Source: Ruminococcus sp. (lineage in GTDB: Bacteria > Bacillota > Clostridia > Oscillospirales > Ruminococcaceae). Taken from it: a stretch of 64,000 bases of DNA. Below are positions 1 through 8,141 of the stretch, piece after piece (position 1 is the first letter of the stretch; the number at the start of each line of letters is the position of its first letter). The position numbers and the translations under genes are program-made. A model generated the notes under the pieces. It worked only from the letters and a program-made list of their open reading frames with translations, made no database searches and was not told the DNA's origin. The DNA lies in assembly GCA_017397925.1 (NCBI GenBank), contig JAFQHO010000084.1, forward strand, positions 1 through 64,000, in the 5' to 3' direction.

Positions 1-140
1 GTCGGCAAAGGGAGGGAAAAAGGGGAAAGGGAAAGGAGAGTCCAGAGAGGAAAACCGTAGGGGAAAAAGGGAGGGAAATGCCGACTTTTGTGCCAGTTTT
101 GTTTTTCCCTCCCTTTTGCCCCGTAGGTTGTCCTCTTTGG
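1..140. repeat. Purine-rich inverted-repeat element
   Basis: Bases 1-78 are almost entirely purine on the plus strand, with repeated GGGAGGGAAA blocks. GTCGGCA at 1-7 is the exact reverse complement of TGCCGAC at 79-85. The GGGAGGGAAA block at 69-78 has a pyrimidine counterpart at 103-115, so two nested hairpins are possible. There is no coding potential. The left edge is cut by the window, so the full element is not visible. Confidence 0.5.
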
Positions 141-173
141 TAATAAACCACCCTTTTGAATTTATTATAAATA

Positions 174-275
174 GAAAAAGTAAAGTTTTAGATGTTACAA
201 CGTAGTAGGGGAGGATAATATCCGCCCCTACACAAAATAACGCAATATAGCCAATTCGTAGGGGCCGCCTTTGAC
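174..275. repeat. Dispersed palindromic repeat (GGCGGATAATATCCGCC type)
   Basis: This holds an AAGTAAAGTTTTAGATGTTA block that recurs near 39730-39756, followed by a degenerate copy of the palindrome GGGCGGATAATATCCGCCC and the tail CCTACACAAAATAACGCAA. The same palindrome and tail recur near 11726, 37006, 39790-39864 and 62204-62385, always between genes. No coding potential. Confidence 0.65.
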
Positions 276-376
276 GGTCTGTATTGAAACAATGATTTTT
301 TCTACATCTTTTGTTGTCAAAATGCACAAAACGAACGCTATAGTTTTATGCATTCATACAAACTTCAAAAAACCTA

Positions 377-416
377 TTGACAAACAACTAATTATGTTCT
401 ACAATATAAGTAGAAC
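377..416 (+). promoter_or_regulatory. Promoter with inverted-repeat operator before the 77-aa gene
   Basis: TTGACA (377-382), a 17-nt spacer and TACAAT (400-405) form a near-consensus sigma-A promoter. A perfect inverted repeat, GTTCTAC-N7-GTAGAAC (396-416), covers the -10 hexamer, a position typical of a repressor operator. About 60 bp around it are nearly identical to the minus-strand promoter of nadB at 39551-39590. The regulator is not identified. Confidence 0.7.
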
Positions 417-451
417 GTAAATCAACTGCTTATAACCGAAAGGGGAAGATT

Positions 452-685
452 ATGAAAAATATGATAAAGGATTACAAAGTGAGCTGTAAAATGGTTGCGG
501 AGCGTATAGGCGAGCTGAGATTTCAGCGTAAAACCCTCCGTAGAGAGAAGAATGAGGCGGAGATAGAGCAGCTGAATCTTGAACGTCGTATCCGCCTGCT
601 GCATACGGAATACAAGCAGGCGCAGAGGGTTATCAGGGAGCTTGAAAGCTACGAGAGGAGCAGCGACATACTGATAAGGGGATGA
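452..685 (+). CDS. Small charged coiled-coil protein, unknown function
   Basis: 77 residues, very rich in Arg, Glu and Lys. From about residue 15 it looks like one long helix or coiled coil (ELRFQRKTLRREKNEAEIEQ). There is no signal peptide or membrane segment. The start has a good site (AAAGGGGAAG) and lies behind the operator-promoter at 377-416. The next gene, a sigma-region-4-like protein, begins 4 nt after the stop, so the two are probably co-transcribed. It resembles the small helical partners that accompany phage-type late regulators, but I cannot assign a family. Confidence 0.7.
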   Translation: MKNMIKDYKVSCKMVAERIGELRFQRKTLRREKNEAEIEQLNLERRIRLLHTEYKQAQRVIRELESYERSSDILIRG

Positions 686-689
686 TATA

Positions 690-986
690 TTGTCAAGACG
701 AAGGAGTTACAATGACACATCTACAGGGAAAGCCGACAACTGTATAAGGCACTTTCTTGCAGATGATGATGATTGGGGAAAGAAGAAAATAATATTAAAT
801 ATTATAAAAAACGAGCTTACAGCAAGACAAACGGAAATTATTATGTTATACTATATAAAGGAACTTTCGATAAGTGAGATATCAGCGGAAAAAGGCGTAA
901 CTCCGCAGGCTGTTTCGAGGGTTATGGCGGCAGCAAGAAAAAGAATTTTCCGATATATGCAGTATACTTTCAAGGAGCTTTTATGA
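690..986 (+). CDS. Sigma-70 region 4-like HTH protein
   Basis: 98 residues starting at TTG (690); no ATG is suitably placed, and AAGG lies close by. The C-terminal half (about residues 45-92) matches a sigma region 4 helix-turn-helix: TARQTEIIMLYYIKELSISE followed by ISAEKGVTPQAVSRVMAAAR. Region 2 is absent, so it is more likely a small activator or phage-type regulator than a complete sigma factor. It overlaps the following decarboxylase gene by 4 nt (ATGA), implying translational coupling. Target genes are unknown. Confidence 0.75.
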   Translation: MSRRRSYNDTSTGKADNCIRHFLADDDDWGKKKIILNIIKNELTARQTEIIMLYYIKELSISEISAEKGVTPQAVSRVMAAARKRIFRYMQYTFKELL

Positions 987-2308
987 ATACACCGATTTAT
1001 GATTTTTTACGGAGCTACAGCGAAAAAAACGCCCTCAGATGCCATATGCCGGGGCATCACGGGTATCATACAGCAGAGGAATTATCGGAGCTTTACCGCC
1101 TTGACATCACAGAAATAAGCGGAGCAGACAGCCTTTTCGAAGCGGATGGGATAATACTTGAAAGCGAGGAAAATACAGCCTCCTTATACGGCAGCGGAGC
1201 GGTATTATTTTCCGCAGGCGGCTCAACAAACTGCATACAGGCGATGTTAGGTGCAATGCGCCTTGAAAACCGACGTATTATAGCCATTCGCAACGTCCAC
1301 AGAGCATTTCTCAACAGCTGTGTCCTGTTAGGGCTTGATGTGGAATGGATAATGCCTGATTACACCGACGGGATTTTGTCGGGAGTTATAGATATGTCAG
1401 CGGTTGAGAATGCATTAGCTGAAAATCCTCATAGCTGCCTGTATGTCACATCACCCGATTACACGGGCAGAATTGCCGATATATCGGCATTAGCGGAGCT
1501 TTGCCGCAGATACGGCGCAAAACTTCTGGTGGACAACGCCCACGGCGCTCACCTGCATTTTCTCCCGAAAAGTATGCACCCCATGGCATTGGGAGCCGAT
1601 ATGTGCTGCGATTCCGCCCATAAAATGCTGCCGGCCCTTACAGGAGGAGCCTTCCTTCACGTGAAAGACAGGGCATACAAGCCGATTTTAAAGCAGACAA
1701 TGGGAATGTTTGCCTCCACAAGTCCCTCATATCTGATTATGATGTCCCTTGACCTTTGCAATAAGTACATAGACGAGAAGATATGCGGTGATATTGAGGA
1801 TAATCTGCGGTATATCCGCGATTTACGACAGCGCTTTTCAGACAGGCTTGTTTTTGCTGAGAGTGAGCCGTTCCATATCACCATAAAGGCGGCGGAAAGC
1901 GGCTTTGACGGTGAAGAGCTTGCGGAAAATATGCGAAAAAACGGAGCAGAATGCGAATATGCCCACAGGGACACAGTAATTCTGCTTATGTCGCCGCTGA
2001 ATACAAAGGCTGATTATGAACGGCTCGGGGATATAGTTGAAAAATCCCTTAAAATGACGGAAAATCGGGATATTCAACCGCTGAACGTGCCGCCTGTGCT
2101 GCCTGTAAAGGCAATGAGCATAAGGGAGGCGGCATTGGCTGAAAGCGAAGAAATCCCCATAGAACAGGCGATAGGGAGGGTATGTGCCTCAGTGAAAGTA
2201 CCCTGTCCCCCGGCTGTGCCTATAGCAGCCAGCGGAGAAATAATTGATGAAAACTGCGTAAAAATTTTCAAAAGCTATGGCATTTCTTCTGTAATTGTGG
2301 TAAAATAG
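983..2308 (+). CDS. Orn/Lys/Arg decarboxylase family PLP enzyme (YaaO-like)
   Basis: 441 residues of the fold type I PLP decarboxylase family (arginine, lysine or ornithine decarboxylases). Visible marks are the N-terminal CHMPGHH motif, LFSAGGSTNCIQAML for cofactor binding, VDNAHGAH with the aspartate facing the pyridine nitrogen, and SAHKMLPALTGG carrying the Schiff-base lysine. It is the short form, like B. subtilis YaaO, and lacks the N-terminal wing domain of inducible decarboxylases. As in B. subtilis it lies upstream of holB and ricT, but tmk is missing here. The exact substrate cannot be read from sequence. Confidence 0.88.
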   Translation: MNTPIYDFLRSYSEKNALRCHMPGHHGYHTAEELSELYRLDITEISGADSLFEADGIILESEENTASLYGSGAVLFSAGGSTNCIQAMLGAMRLENRRIIAIRNVHRAFLNSCVLLGLDVEWIMPDYTDGILSGVIDMSAVENALAENPHSCLYVTSPDYTGRIADISALAELCRRYGAKLLVDNAHGAHLHFLPKSMHPMALGADMCCDSAHKMLPALTGGAFLHVKDRAYKPILKQTMGMFASTSPSYLIMMSLDLCNKYIDEKICGDIEDNLRYIRDLRQRFSDRLVFAESEPFHITIKAAESGFDGEELAENMRKNGAECEYAHRDTVILLMSPLNTKADYERLGDIVEKSLKMTENRDIQPLNVPPVLPVKAMSIREAALAESEEIPIEQAIGRVCASVKVPCPPAVPIAASGEIIDENCVKIFKSYGISSVIVVK

Positions 2309-2314
2309 TATGTG

Positions 2315-2476
2315 GAGCTTTTAGCTGTTAGCCTTTAGCCATTAGCTAATGGTGCGGTAGATTTTCTGCTGTCCTTGGTATTTCTGACCGCTGATTGCTT
2401 TACCTATGAATACGGACTGACAAAGGCTAATTACTAATAGCTGAAGGCTAACGGCTAATAGCTAACGGCTAATATA
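2315..2476. repeat. TTAGCC/GGCTAA heptamer repeat pair
   Basis: The left arm is built of units like TTAGCCT and TTAGCCA (2319-2347). The right arm is built of the complementary unit GCTAANN (2428-2474). Together they can fold into a long imperfect hairpin across the decarboxylase-holB gap. The same family fills gaps near 7440, 11668, 13361 and 15811. A copy of GGTGCGGT next to TTTTC also recurs near 13395. Confidence 0.7.
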
Positions 2477-2487
2477 AGGAAAATATT

Positions 2488-3471
2488 ATGAAAAAAATAT
2501 ATGGTAACAGGTACCTCATTGGTACATTGAATAATATGCGGAAAAATAACCGCCTTGCCCAATCCGTTATATTTTTTGGCGAAAAGGGCAGCGGAAAGAA
2601 GCTTTTTGCGGATTATTATACATCTTTGCTTCTCTGCGAAGCTCCCGACGGTGACGCTCCCTGCGGAAAATGCCCTGCCTGCCGCACAGTTGACGGTCAC
2701 ACAAACCCCGATGTGCTTTACGTCCCCACAGAGGGTAAGCTGGAGGGCTATACCGTAAAAATCGCACGAGCAGTAAGCAATGATGTGTGCATCAAGCCTA
2801 ATAATAGTACAGGTAAAAAGGTTTATATCTTCCGCGACTGTAAAAATATGAACGCGCAGGCGCAGAATGCCCTGTTGAAGCTCATTGAGGAGCCGCCGGA
2901 GTATGCCTGCTTTATATTCACAGCCGAAAGCAAAAGCGAATTTCTCCCCACCATAATCTCACGCTGTGTATGCTTCGGAGTATCCACCTGCACCGAGGAG
3001 GAAGCTCGCCATTCCCTCATTGAAAGCGGATTTCAGGCTGATGAAACGGCGGCGGCTATAAAATGCTTTCACGGAAATATCGGCAGATGCACAAGTTATA
3101 TCATAGACGAAAATCTGAAAAATCAGGTGGATTTGACAAAACGCATCGCAGATAGTATAATAAGAAAGGACGAGTATGAACTCAATGCTGCATTCTTTAC
3201 TGTGGGAAGCGGCAGAAATGATATATACAACATACTCTCAATGATTGACAAGCTTGCAAGGGACGCGGCAGTGCTGAGCCGTGATGCTGATGCTCCCGTT
3301 ATAGGCTGTTATAAGGAGGCTGCGGCGCGGCTTTCTACAATGATAACAGCGTATCAGGCTGTCAGCATACACAATGCTATAGAAAGAGGCTGCCGTGCCA
3401 TAGACGCCAACGTAAACAGCTCCCTTGTACTTGCAGGAGTCTGCGCTGAAATTATGGAGATTATGGCATAG
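2488..3471 (+). CDS. holB: DNA polymerase III delta' subunit
   Basis: 327 residues; a subunit of the clamp loader that places the sliding clamp on primed DNA. The P-loop region reads FFGEKGSGKKLFAD. The zinc module is CGKCPACR preceded by a Cys (about residues 50-65). The sensor 1/SRC stretch is ALLKLIEEPP followed by PTIISRC, where SRC is the hallmark of clamp-loader AAA+ proteins. The Walker A is slightly degenerate (GSGKKL), consistent with delta' often not hydrolysing ATP. RicT follows 28 nt downstream, the same order as in Bacillus. Confidence 0.9.
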   Translation: MKKIYGNRYLIGTLNNMRKNNRLAQSVIFFGEKGSGKKLFADYYTSLLLCEAPDGDAPCGKCPACRTVDGHTNPDVLYVPTEGKLEGYTVKIARAVSNDVCIKPNNSTGKKVYIFRDCKNMNAQAQNALLKLIEEPPEYACFIFTAESKSEFLPTIISRCVCFGVSTCTEEEARHSLIESGFQADETAAAIKCFHGNIGRCTSYIIDENLKNQVDLTKRIADSIIRKDEYELNAAFFTVGSGRNDIYNILSMIDKLARDAAVLSRDADAPVIGCYKEAAARLSTMITAYQAVSIHNAIERGCRAIDANVNSSLVLAGVCAEIMEIMA

Positions 3472-3499
3472 GCAAATCAAATAATAAAGAGGTATTTAT

Positions 3500-4366
3500 A
3501 TGAAAGAAATCGTAGGAATCCGTTTTAGAAAAGCGGGAAAAATATACTATTTTTCGCCTAATGATATCAAGTTTGAACAGGGCGAGAGTGCAATTGTTGA
3601 AACTGTAAGAGGTGTGGAGTGCGGAGAGGTTGTACTGGAAAACCGCGAAATAGCCGATAATGCCATATCTTCACCCTTGAAGTCGATTATTCGCAAGGCT
3701 GATAAAAACGACCTTAAAACAGTTGAAAAGAACAGGATAAGAGAGCAGGAGGCTTTCAAAATCTGCGTTGAAAAAATTGAAGCAAGAGGACTGAAAATGA
3801 ATCTTGTTGATGTTGAGTGTACATTTGATAACAACAAGCTCCTGTTCTACTTCACAGCAGAAACACGTATTGACTTCCGTGAACTTGTAAAGGACCTTGC
3901 GGCAGTATTCCGCACACGTATCGAGCTTAGACAAATCGGCGTCCGCGACGAGGCAAAGGTGCTTGGCGGACTTGGTATCTGCGGCAGAGAATTCTGCTGT
4001 AAGGCACATATGGGAGATTTCAACCCTGTGTCAATCAAAATGGCAAAGGAACAGGGACTTTCCCTCAATCCTACGAAGATTTCAGGCACCTGCGGCAGAC
4101 TTATGTGCTGTCTTAAAAACGAGCAGGCGGCTTATGAAGATTTACTTAAAATCACACCTAAGGTAGGCGCTGTTGTGGTAACTCCCGACGGCGACAAGGG
4201 CAAGGTTATCGATGCTAACCTTATAACGGGCAAACTCCGTGTAAAGACCGAAAAATCAGAAGTTCCCGTAACTGTTGACAGAAGCGAGGTAAAGCTCCTT
4301 AAAGACGCTGAAATCAAGCTGAATAAGGAAGAACTCCGCGCGCTGAAAAATCTTGAGGATAAGTAA
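3500..4366 (+). CDS. ricT: RicT/YaaT PSP1-domain protein
   Basis: 288 residues. The PSP1 C-terminal domain is clear from GGLGICGREFCC and SGTCGRLMCC (about residues 152-210), whose cysteines match those that bind [4Fe-4S] in the B. subtilis Ric (Y-) complex. In Bacillus RicT works with RicA and RicF to direct RNase Y-dependent mRNA processing; that role is carried over by homology. The neighbour holB is conserved. The stop codon overlaps the queH start (TAATG at 4364-4368). Confidence 0.9.
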   Translation: MKEIVGIRFRKAGKIYYFSPNDIKFEQGESAIVETVRGVECGEVVLENREIADNAISSPLKSIIRKADKNDLKTVEKNRIREQEAFKICVEKIEARGLKMNLVDVECTFDNNKLLFYFTAETRIDFRELVKDLAAVFRTRIELRQIGVRDEAKVLGGLGICGREFCCKAHMGDFNPVSIKMAKEQGLSLNPTKISGTCGRLMCCLKNEQAAYEDLLKITPKVGAVVVTPDGDKGKVIDANLITGKLRVKTEKSEVPVTVDRSEVKLLKDAEIKLNKEELRALKNLEDK

Positions 4367-4983
4367 TGGCTAAAATAAATTACGGCAAAATTCTTGATGA
4401 TAAGCTGACGGAGCTAAAAAATTCGGGGATAAAACCCGCTTTGCTGCTCCACGCCTGCTGTGCACCCTGCAGCAGTCACACTCTGCTGTATCTCTGTGAT
4501 TTTTTCCGTATTACGCTGTATTTTTTCAATCCGAATATAGCTCCCGAAAGCGAATACATATACCGCCGTGAGGAGCTTAAACGGCTTGTATCAGAGCTTG
4601 GACTTGATGTGGATATAATCGACGAGGACTACGACTCTGCGCCCTTTTATGCCCTTGCAAAGGACTATGAAGACTTGCCCGAAAGGGGAGAGCGATGCCG
4701 CAGATGTATTGAGTATCGTCTGCGTAAAACCGCTGAAAAAGCGAAAAGCCTTAATTCCGACTATTTTACAACAACGCTGACAATAAGTCCCCATAAGGAC
4801 TGCGAATTTATCAATCAATGCGGCGGAAAATTATCGGAGGAATTCGGAATATCCTATCTTTTCTCTGATTTCAAAAAACACGATGGATATAAGCATTCCA
4901 TTGAATTATCGAAAGAATATAATCTCTACCGACAGGATTACTGCGGATGTGTATACAGCAGGAGGGCAAAAGAAAATGGCTAA
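4366..4983 (+). CDS. queH: Epoxyqueuosine reductase QueH
   Basis: 205 residues. QueH (formerly DUF208) reduces epoxyqueuosine to queuosine in tRNA wobble position 34, as the non-cobalamin alternative to QueG. Diagnostic cysteines are present: LLHACCAPCSS near the N terminus, RCRRCIEYR near residue 107, and DYCGCVYS at the C terminus. It overlaps ricT at its start and the YbaK gene at its end, so it sits inside a tightly coupled operon. No queuosine synthesis genes are nearby. Confidence 0.9.
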   Translation: MAKINYGKILDDKLTELKNSGIKPALLLHACCAPCSSHTLLYLCDFFRITLYFFNPNIAPESEYIYRREELKRLVSELGLDVDIIDEDYDSAPFYALAKDYEDLPERGERCRRCIEYRLRKTAEKAKSLNSDYFTTTLTISPHKDCEFINQCGGKLSEEFGISYLFSDFKKHDGYKHSIELSKEYNLYRQDYCGCVYSRRAKENG

Positions 4984-5455
4984 GGAGCAGAAAACCAACG
5001 CTATGCGCTTTCTTGAAAAGTGCAAAATAAGCTATACTGTTCAGACTTATGAGTGTGATGAGTTTATTGACGGCATACATACTGCTGAAAAGCTTGGTCA
5101 GCCTCTGGAGGAAACCTTTAAAACTCTGGTAGCACACGGCAAATCGGGGGCATATTACTGCTTTCAGCTGCCTGTTGCGGAGGAGCTTGACCTGAAAAAA
5201 GCGGCAAAAAGCGTGGGAGAGAAGTCCGTGGAGCTTATCGCTGTTAAGGATATTACTAAGATTACAGGATATGTCCGAGGCGGCTGTACACCTATCGGTA
5301 TGAAAAAGCAGTTTATGACTGTTGTGCATAATACTGCCGAAAATATGGAGCTTTTCTATATAAGCGGCGGAAAAATCGGCGTTCAGATACGCCTTTCTCC
5401 GAAAGAACTTGTTTCTGCTATCAGAGGCAAGTTTGAGGATATTGTTTTGAATTAA
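4976..5455 (+). CDS. ybaK: Cys-tRNA(Pro) deacylase, YbaK/EbsC family
   Basis: 159 residues when started at ATG 4976, which follows GGAGGG by 8 nt and overlaps queH by 8 nt. A longer frame to 4883 would lie inside queH and is less likely. YbaK proteins hydrolyse Cys-tRNA(Pro) and related mischarged tRNAs. Family marks are the N-terminal helix (FLEKCKISYTVQTYE), the conserved lysine in TFKTLVAHG, and the GCTPIGMKK loop near the end. This is the last gene before a convergent terminator. Confidence 0.88.
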   Translation: MAKEQKTNAMRFLEKCKISYTVQTYECDEFIDGIHTAEKLGQPLEETFKTLVAHGKSGAYYCFQLPVAEELDLKKAAKSVGEKSVELIAVKDITKITGYVRGGCTPIGMKKQFMTVVHNTAENMELFYISGGKIGVQIRLSPKELVSAIRGKFEDIVLN

Positions 5456-5460
5456 AGTTA

Positions 5461-5479
5461 TGTCAATGCGCAGCATTGA
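5461..5479. other. Perfect short hairpin after the YbaK gene
   Basis: GTCAATGC-GCA-GCATTGAC (from 5462) is a perfect inverted repeat just after the stop codon. It has no T tract, so it is more likely an mRNA-end stabiliser or a repeat remnant than a terminator. Confidence 0.4.
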
Positions 5480-5512
5480 CAGCTTTTAGCTGCGATACTT
5501 CAAAATAACGTG

Positions 5513-5547
5513 AAAAAAGCGTGCAGTAAATTTACCGCACGCTTTTT
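5513..5547. terminator. Bidirectional terminator between ybaK and uvrC
   Basis: AAAAAGCGTGC (5514-5524) pairs with GCACGCTTTTT (5537-5547) around a 12-nt loop. The A and T runs on either side let it serve both the rightward ybaK transcript and the leftward uvrC transcript. Confidence 0.8.
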
Positions 5548-5571
5548 AAATTCTTAATTCATAATTCTTAA

Positions 5572-7392
5572 TTAACTATGGATTACATCAAAAAGCTCCT
5601 TTGCCGTTTCAAGGGATATGCCTGCGGTCTGTGCAAGCTCCTCTATGGTGGCTTTTTGGAGATTTTCCTTTGTCTTGTACTTTATCAGTATCTTTGCAGC
5701 CTTTTTTTCGCCAATTCCCTTGACCGACAGCAATTCGGAGCTGTAGGTCTTTTTTTTATGCTTTGAGTGCATAAAGCTGACAGAGAAACGATGTACCTCG
5801 TCCTGTATCTTCGTTACAAGATTGAATGCCGCCTGTAAATTATTTATCTGTATTTCCCTGCCGCCTGTGGCTATGGCTCGTGTGCGGTGCTTGTCGTCCT
5901 TGACCATACCGAAAAGGGGAATATCAAGTCCCAGTTCCTTCAAAAGCGGCTCAACAGCGTGGACGTGGCCTGTACCGCCGTCAAGGAGTATCAGATCGGG
6001 TGTTCGTGTGAAATATTCGTCGCCCTCCTGGTTTACAATGTGGAGAAGCCGTCTTTTCAGCACCTCGCGCATACTGCCATAGTCGTTCTGATATTCCTGT
6101 TCCTTTACGGTAAATTTCTTGTATGCCTTTTTCTGCGGTCTGCCTCCTGCGAATACTACCATTCCTGCAACCATTGATTCCGAGGAAAGGTTTGATATAT
6201 CGTAAGCCTCGATAATTTCGGGAGGTTTTGGCAATCCAAGGCATTTTCCCAGCTGTTCAAGGGCGATGACTTCTTTGCCTGTTCTGCTGCTTTTCAGTGC
6301 CGCATACTCCGCGGAATTGTTTTTTGCAAGCTTTATAAGGTCAAGCAGCCTGCCCCTTTGGGGCTGATAGAGCTTCACGCTTCTGCCTGCTTGATTTTCA
6401 AGAAGCTGCTGTATAAGCTCCGTTTCGACAGGCATAACCTCAACGGCTACAGTGTGGGGGATATCCTTTCTGCCGTGGTAAAACTGTACCATAAAGGCAC
6501 TGAGGATATCTTCGCTCTCCTCGTTTTTTTCAATATCAAATACAGCCTTGTCGTAAAGGCGGTTATCGCGGTACATCAGCACAGATATATATACTCCGCC
6601 CAGATATTCGGCAATGCCTATAACATCAGCCGAATCAACGCCGCTGTCAACCATTTTCTGCTTCTCCGATGCCTTTTTAACGGCGGCTATTCTGTCGCGG
6701 AGCATAGCTGCTTTTTCAAATTCAAGTTCCTCAGCGGCTTTGTTCATTTCCGCTTCCATACGCTCAATAGAAGCAGCTCCTCCTGAACGGATAAATTCCT
6801 CGGCTTCTGCGATAATTCCCATATATTCGGATACGGATATCCTGCCGCGGCATACGCCCATACATTGCTTTATATGGTAATTCAGACAGGGGCGCTCTTT
6901 GCGGAAATCACGGGGAAATTTTTTATTGCAGGTGGGCAGCATAAACACGCGGTTAGCCTCGTTTACAGCTTCTTTTGTGATATAGGAGCTTGTATACGGC
7001 CCGAGATATTTTCCCTTTTCCGTTGTATTCTTTTCTGTGGTGATACGCGGATATTCCTCGTCAGATATGCGGATATAGGAATAGCCTTTGTCGTCTTTGA
7101 GCAGAATATTATATTTCGGCTTATGCTGCTTTATAAGGCTGCATTCAAGGACAAGAGCTTCAAATTCGCTGTCTGTGACGATGAAATCATAGTCCTGTAC
7201 CTTTGACACCATAGCCGCAACTTTCGGTGTATGGTCGGGATTTTCCCTGAAATAGCTTGTAACACGCTTTTTCAGGTTTTTCGCCTTGCCGATGTATATT
7301 ATGCCGCCCTCGCGGTTTTTCATTATATATACACCTGGGGAGGCGGTCAATTTTGAGGTTTTTTCCCTCAGATAGGGTAAACGTGGGTTCAT
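5572..7392 (-). CDS. uvrC: Excinuclease ABC subunit C
   Basis: 606 residues, full length. UvrC makes both incisions in nucleotide excision repair after UvrAB has loaded on a lesion. The N-terminal GIY-YIG nuclease is visible (SPGVYIMKN, then IIYIGKAKNLKKRV), then a UVR motif near residue 210 (MEAEMNKAAEELEFEKAAML), the RNase H-like second nuclease (EAYDISNL, then VVFAGG), and C-terminal helix-hairpin-helix repeats (SVKGIGEKKAAKIL). The start follows AAAAGGAG. uvrA and uvrB are not in this window. Confidence 0.95.
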   Translation of the reverse strand: MNPRLPYLREKTSKLTASPGVYIMKNREGGIIYIGKAKNLKKRVTSYFRENPDHTPKVAAMVSKVQDYDFIVTDSEFEALVLECSLIKQHKPKYNILLKDDKGYSYIRISDEEYPRITTEKNTTEKGKYLGPYTSSYITKEAVNEANRVFMLPTCNKKFPRDFRKERPCLNYHIKQCMGVCRGRISVSEYMGIIAEAEEFIRSGGAASIERMEAEMNKAAEELEFEKAAMLRDRIAAVKKASEKQKMVDSGVDSADVIGIAEYLGGVYISVLMYRDNRLYDKAVFDIEKNEESEDILSAFMVQFYHGRKDIPHTVAVEVMPVETELIQQLLENQAGRSVKLYQPQRGRLLDLIKLAKNNSAEYAALKSSRTGKEVIALEQLGKCLGLPKPPEIIEAYDISNLSSESMVAGMVVFAGGRPQKKAYKKFTVKEQEYQNDYGSMREVLKRRLLHIVNQEGDEYFTRTPDLILLDGGTGHVHAVEPLLKELGLDIPLFGMVKDDKHRTRAIATGGREIQINNLQAAFNLVTKIQDEVHRFSVSFMHSKHKKKTYSSELLSVKGIGEKKAAKILIKYKTKENLQKATIEELAQTAGISLETAKELFDVIHS

Positions 7393-7439
7393 TTATTCTC
7401 CTTTTGTTAATGCTGCGCTGCACTTTGCAATAAAGATAA

Positions 7440-7523
7440 AGCCGTTAACTGATAGCTGACAGTCGCCGGCTAATGAACGTATCAAAAGCTAATGGCTAAT
7501 GGCTAAAAGCTAACGGCTGAACC
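7440..7523. repeat. GCTAANN heptamer repeats upstream of uvrC
   Basis: Consecutive units such as GCTAATG, GCTAATG, GCTAAAA and GCTAACG run with a strict 7-nt period (about 7489-7517), preceded by GTTAACTGATAGCTGACAG. This is the same family as at 2315 and 13361. It lies between uvrC and the lipoprotein gene. Confidence 0.7.
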
Positions 7524-7524
7524 G

Positions 7525-8127
7525 CTATTGACGATTAAAATAATCTATTCCTGCACTGGGGCGGAAATATGTGCGTATATATCCGTCTGTGGAAAGTACC
7601 ACAAATTCGTTTGTGCCTTCAATGTAGTATACGTGGTCGCCGTCCTCGGCTTCGGTTTTATAAAGGGCGTCAGGGTTGTTTATAACAGCGCTGGCACCGT
7701 TTTCGTAGTCCTCGGCTGTTTCATAGTTGAAATCGCCTTCAAACTCGTAGCCGTGCTTTGCGAAATGCTGGTCAAGCTGATTTTGTGAACGGAAGTAGTA
7801 TTCAATATAGCTCTCGGGATATGTTGTTTCAATATGCTCCTCAGCAAATGACTCAGTAATATCCACTACAAATATCTCTGTTGCAGCTTCTGTTTCCTCA
7901 ATAATTGGCGCTTCTGTAGCTTCAACGGGAGCTTCTGTCTGAACAACTTCGGGAGCCTCCGTTTCCTGTACGGCAGGGGCTTCTGTAACATCGGATTTAT
8001 CTACGATATTTATGGAATATTCGCTGCCTGTGCCTGTGGAATCGTATGAATATTCGCTTACGGTGCAGCCTGTGAGGGCAAATGCTGCCATTAAGGCAAC
8101 TATTGCTTTTGTAAATACATTTTTCAT
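7525..8127 (-). CDS. Secreted lipoprotein with Thr/Glu/Ala-rich linker
   Basis: 200 residues. The N terminus is a lipoprotein signal with the lipobox LTGC (cysteine near residue 21). Residues about 48-90 form a low-complexity spacer of TEAP-like repeats, which would lift the C-terminal part off the membrane. The last 100 residues are acidic and aromatic-rich (YIEYYFRSQNQLDQHFAKHG) and match no family I recognise. It lies 14 nt downstream of prfB and may be co-transcribed with it. Confidence 0.75.
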   Translation of the reverse strand: MKNVFTKAIVALMAAFALTGCTVSEYSYDSTGTGSEYSINIVDKSDVTEAPAVQETEAPEVVQTEAPVEATEAPIIEETEAATEIFVVDITESFAEEHIETTYPESYIEYYFRSQNQLDQHFAKHGYEFEGDFNYETAEDYENGASAVINNPDALYKTEAEDGDHVYYIEGTNEFVVLSTDGYIRTYFRPSAGIDYFNRQ

Positions 8128-8141
8128 TTTATATCACCCGA

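Noticed and set aside
1093..1314. Minus-strand frames of 60-110 codons inside the decarboxylase, ricT, ruvB, glmM-like and uvrC genes
   Set aside because: They lie fully inside well-supported genes on the other strand, lack ribosome sites and match no family.
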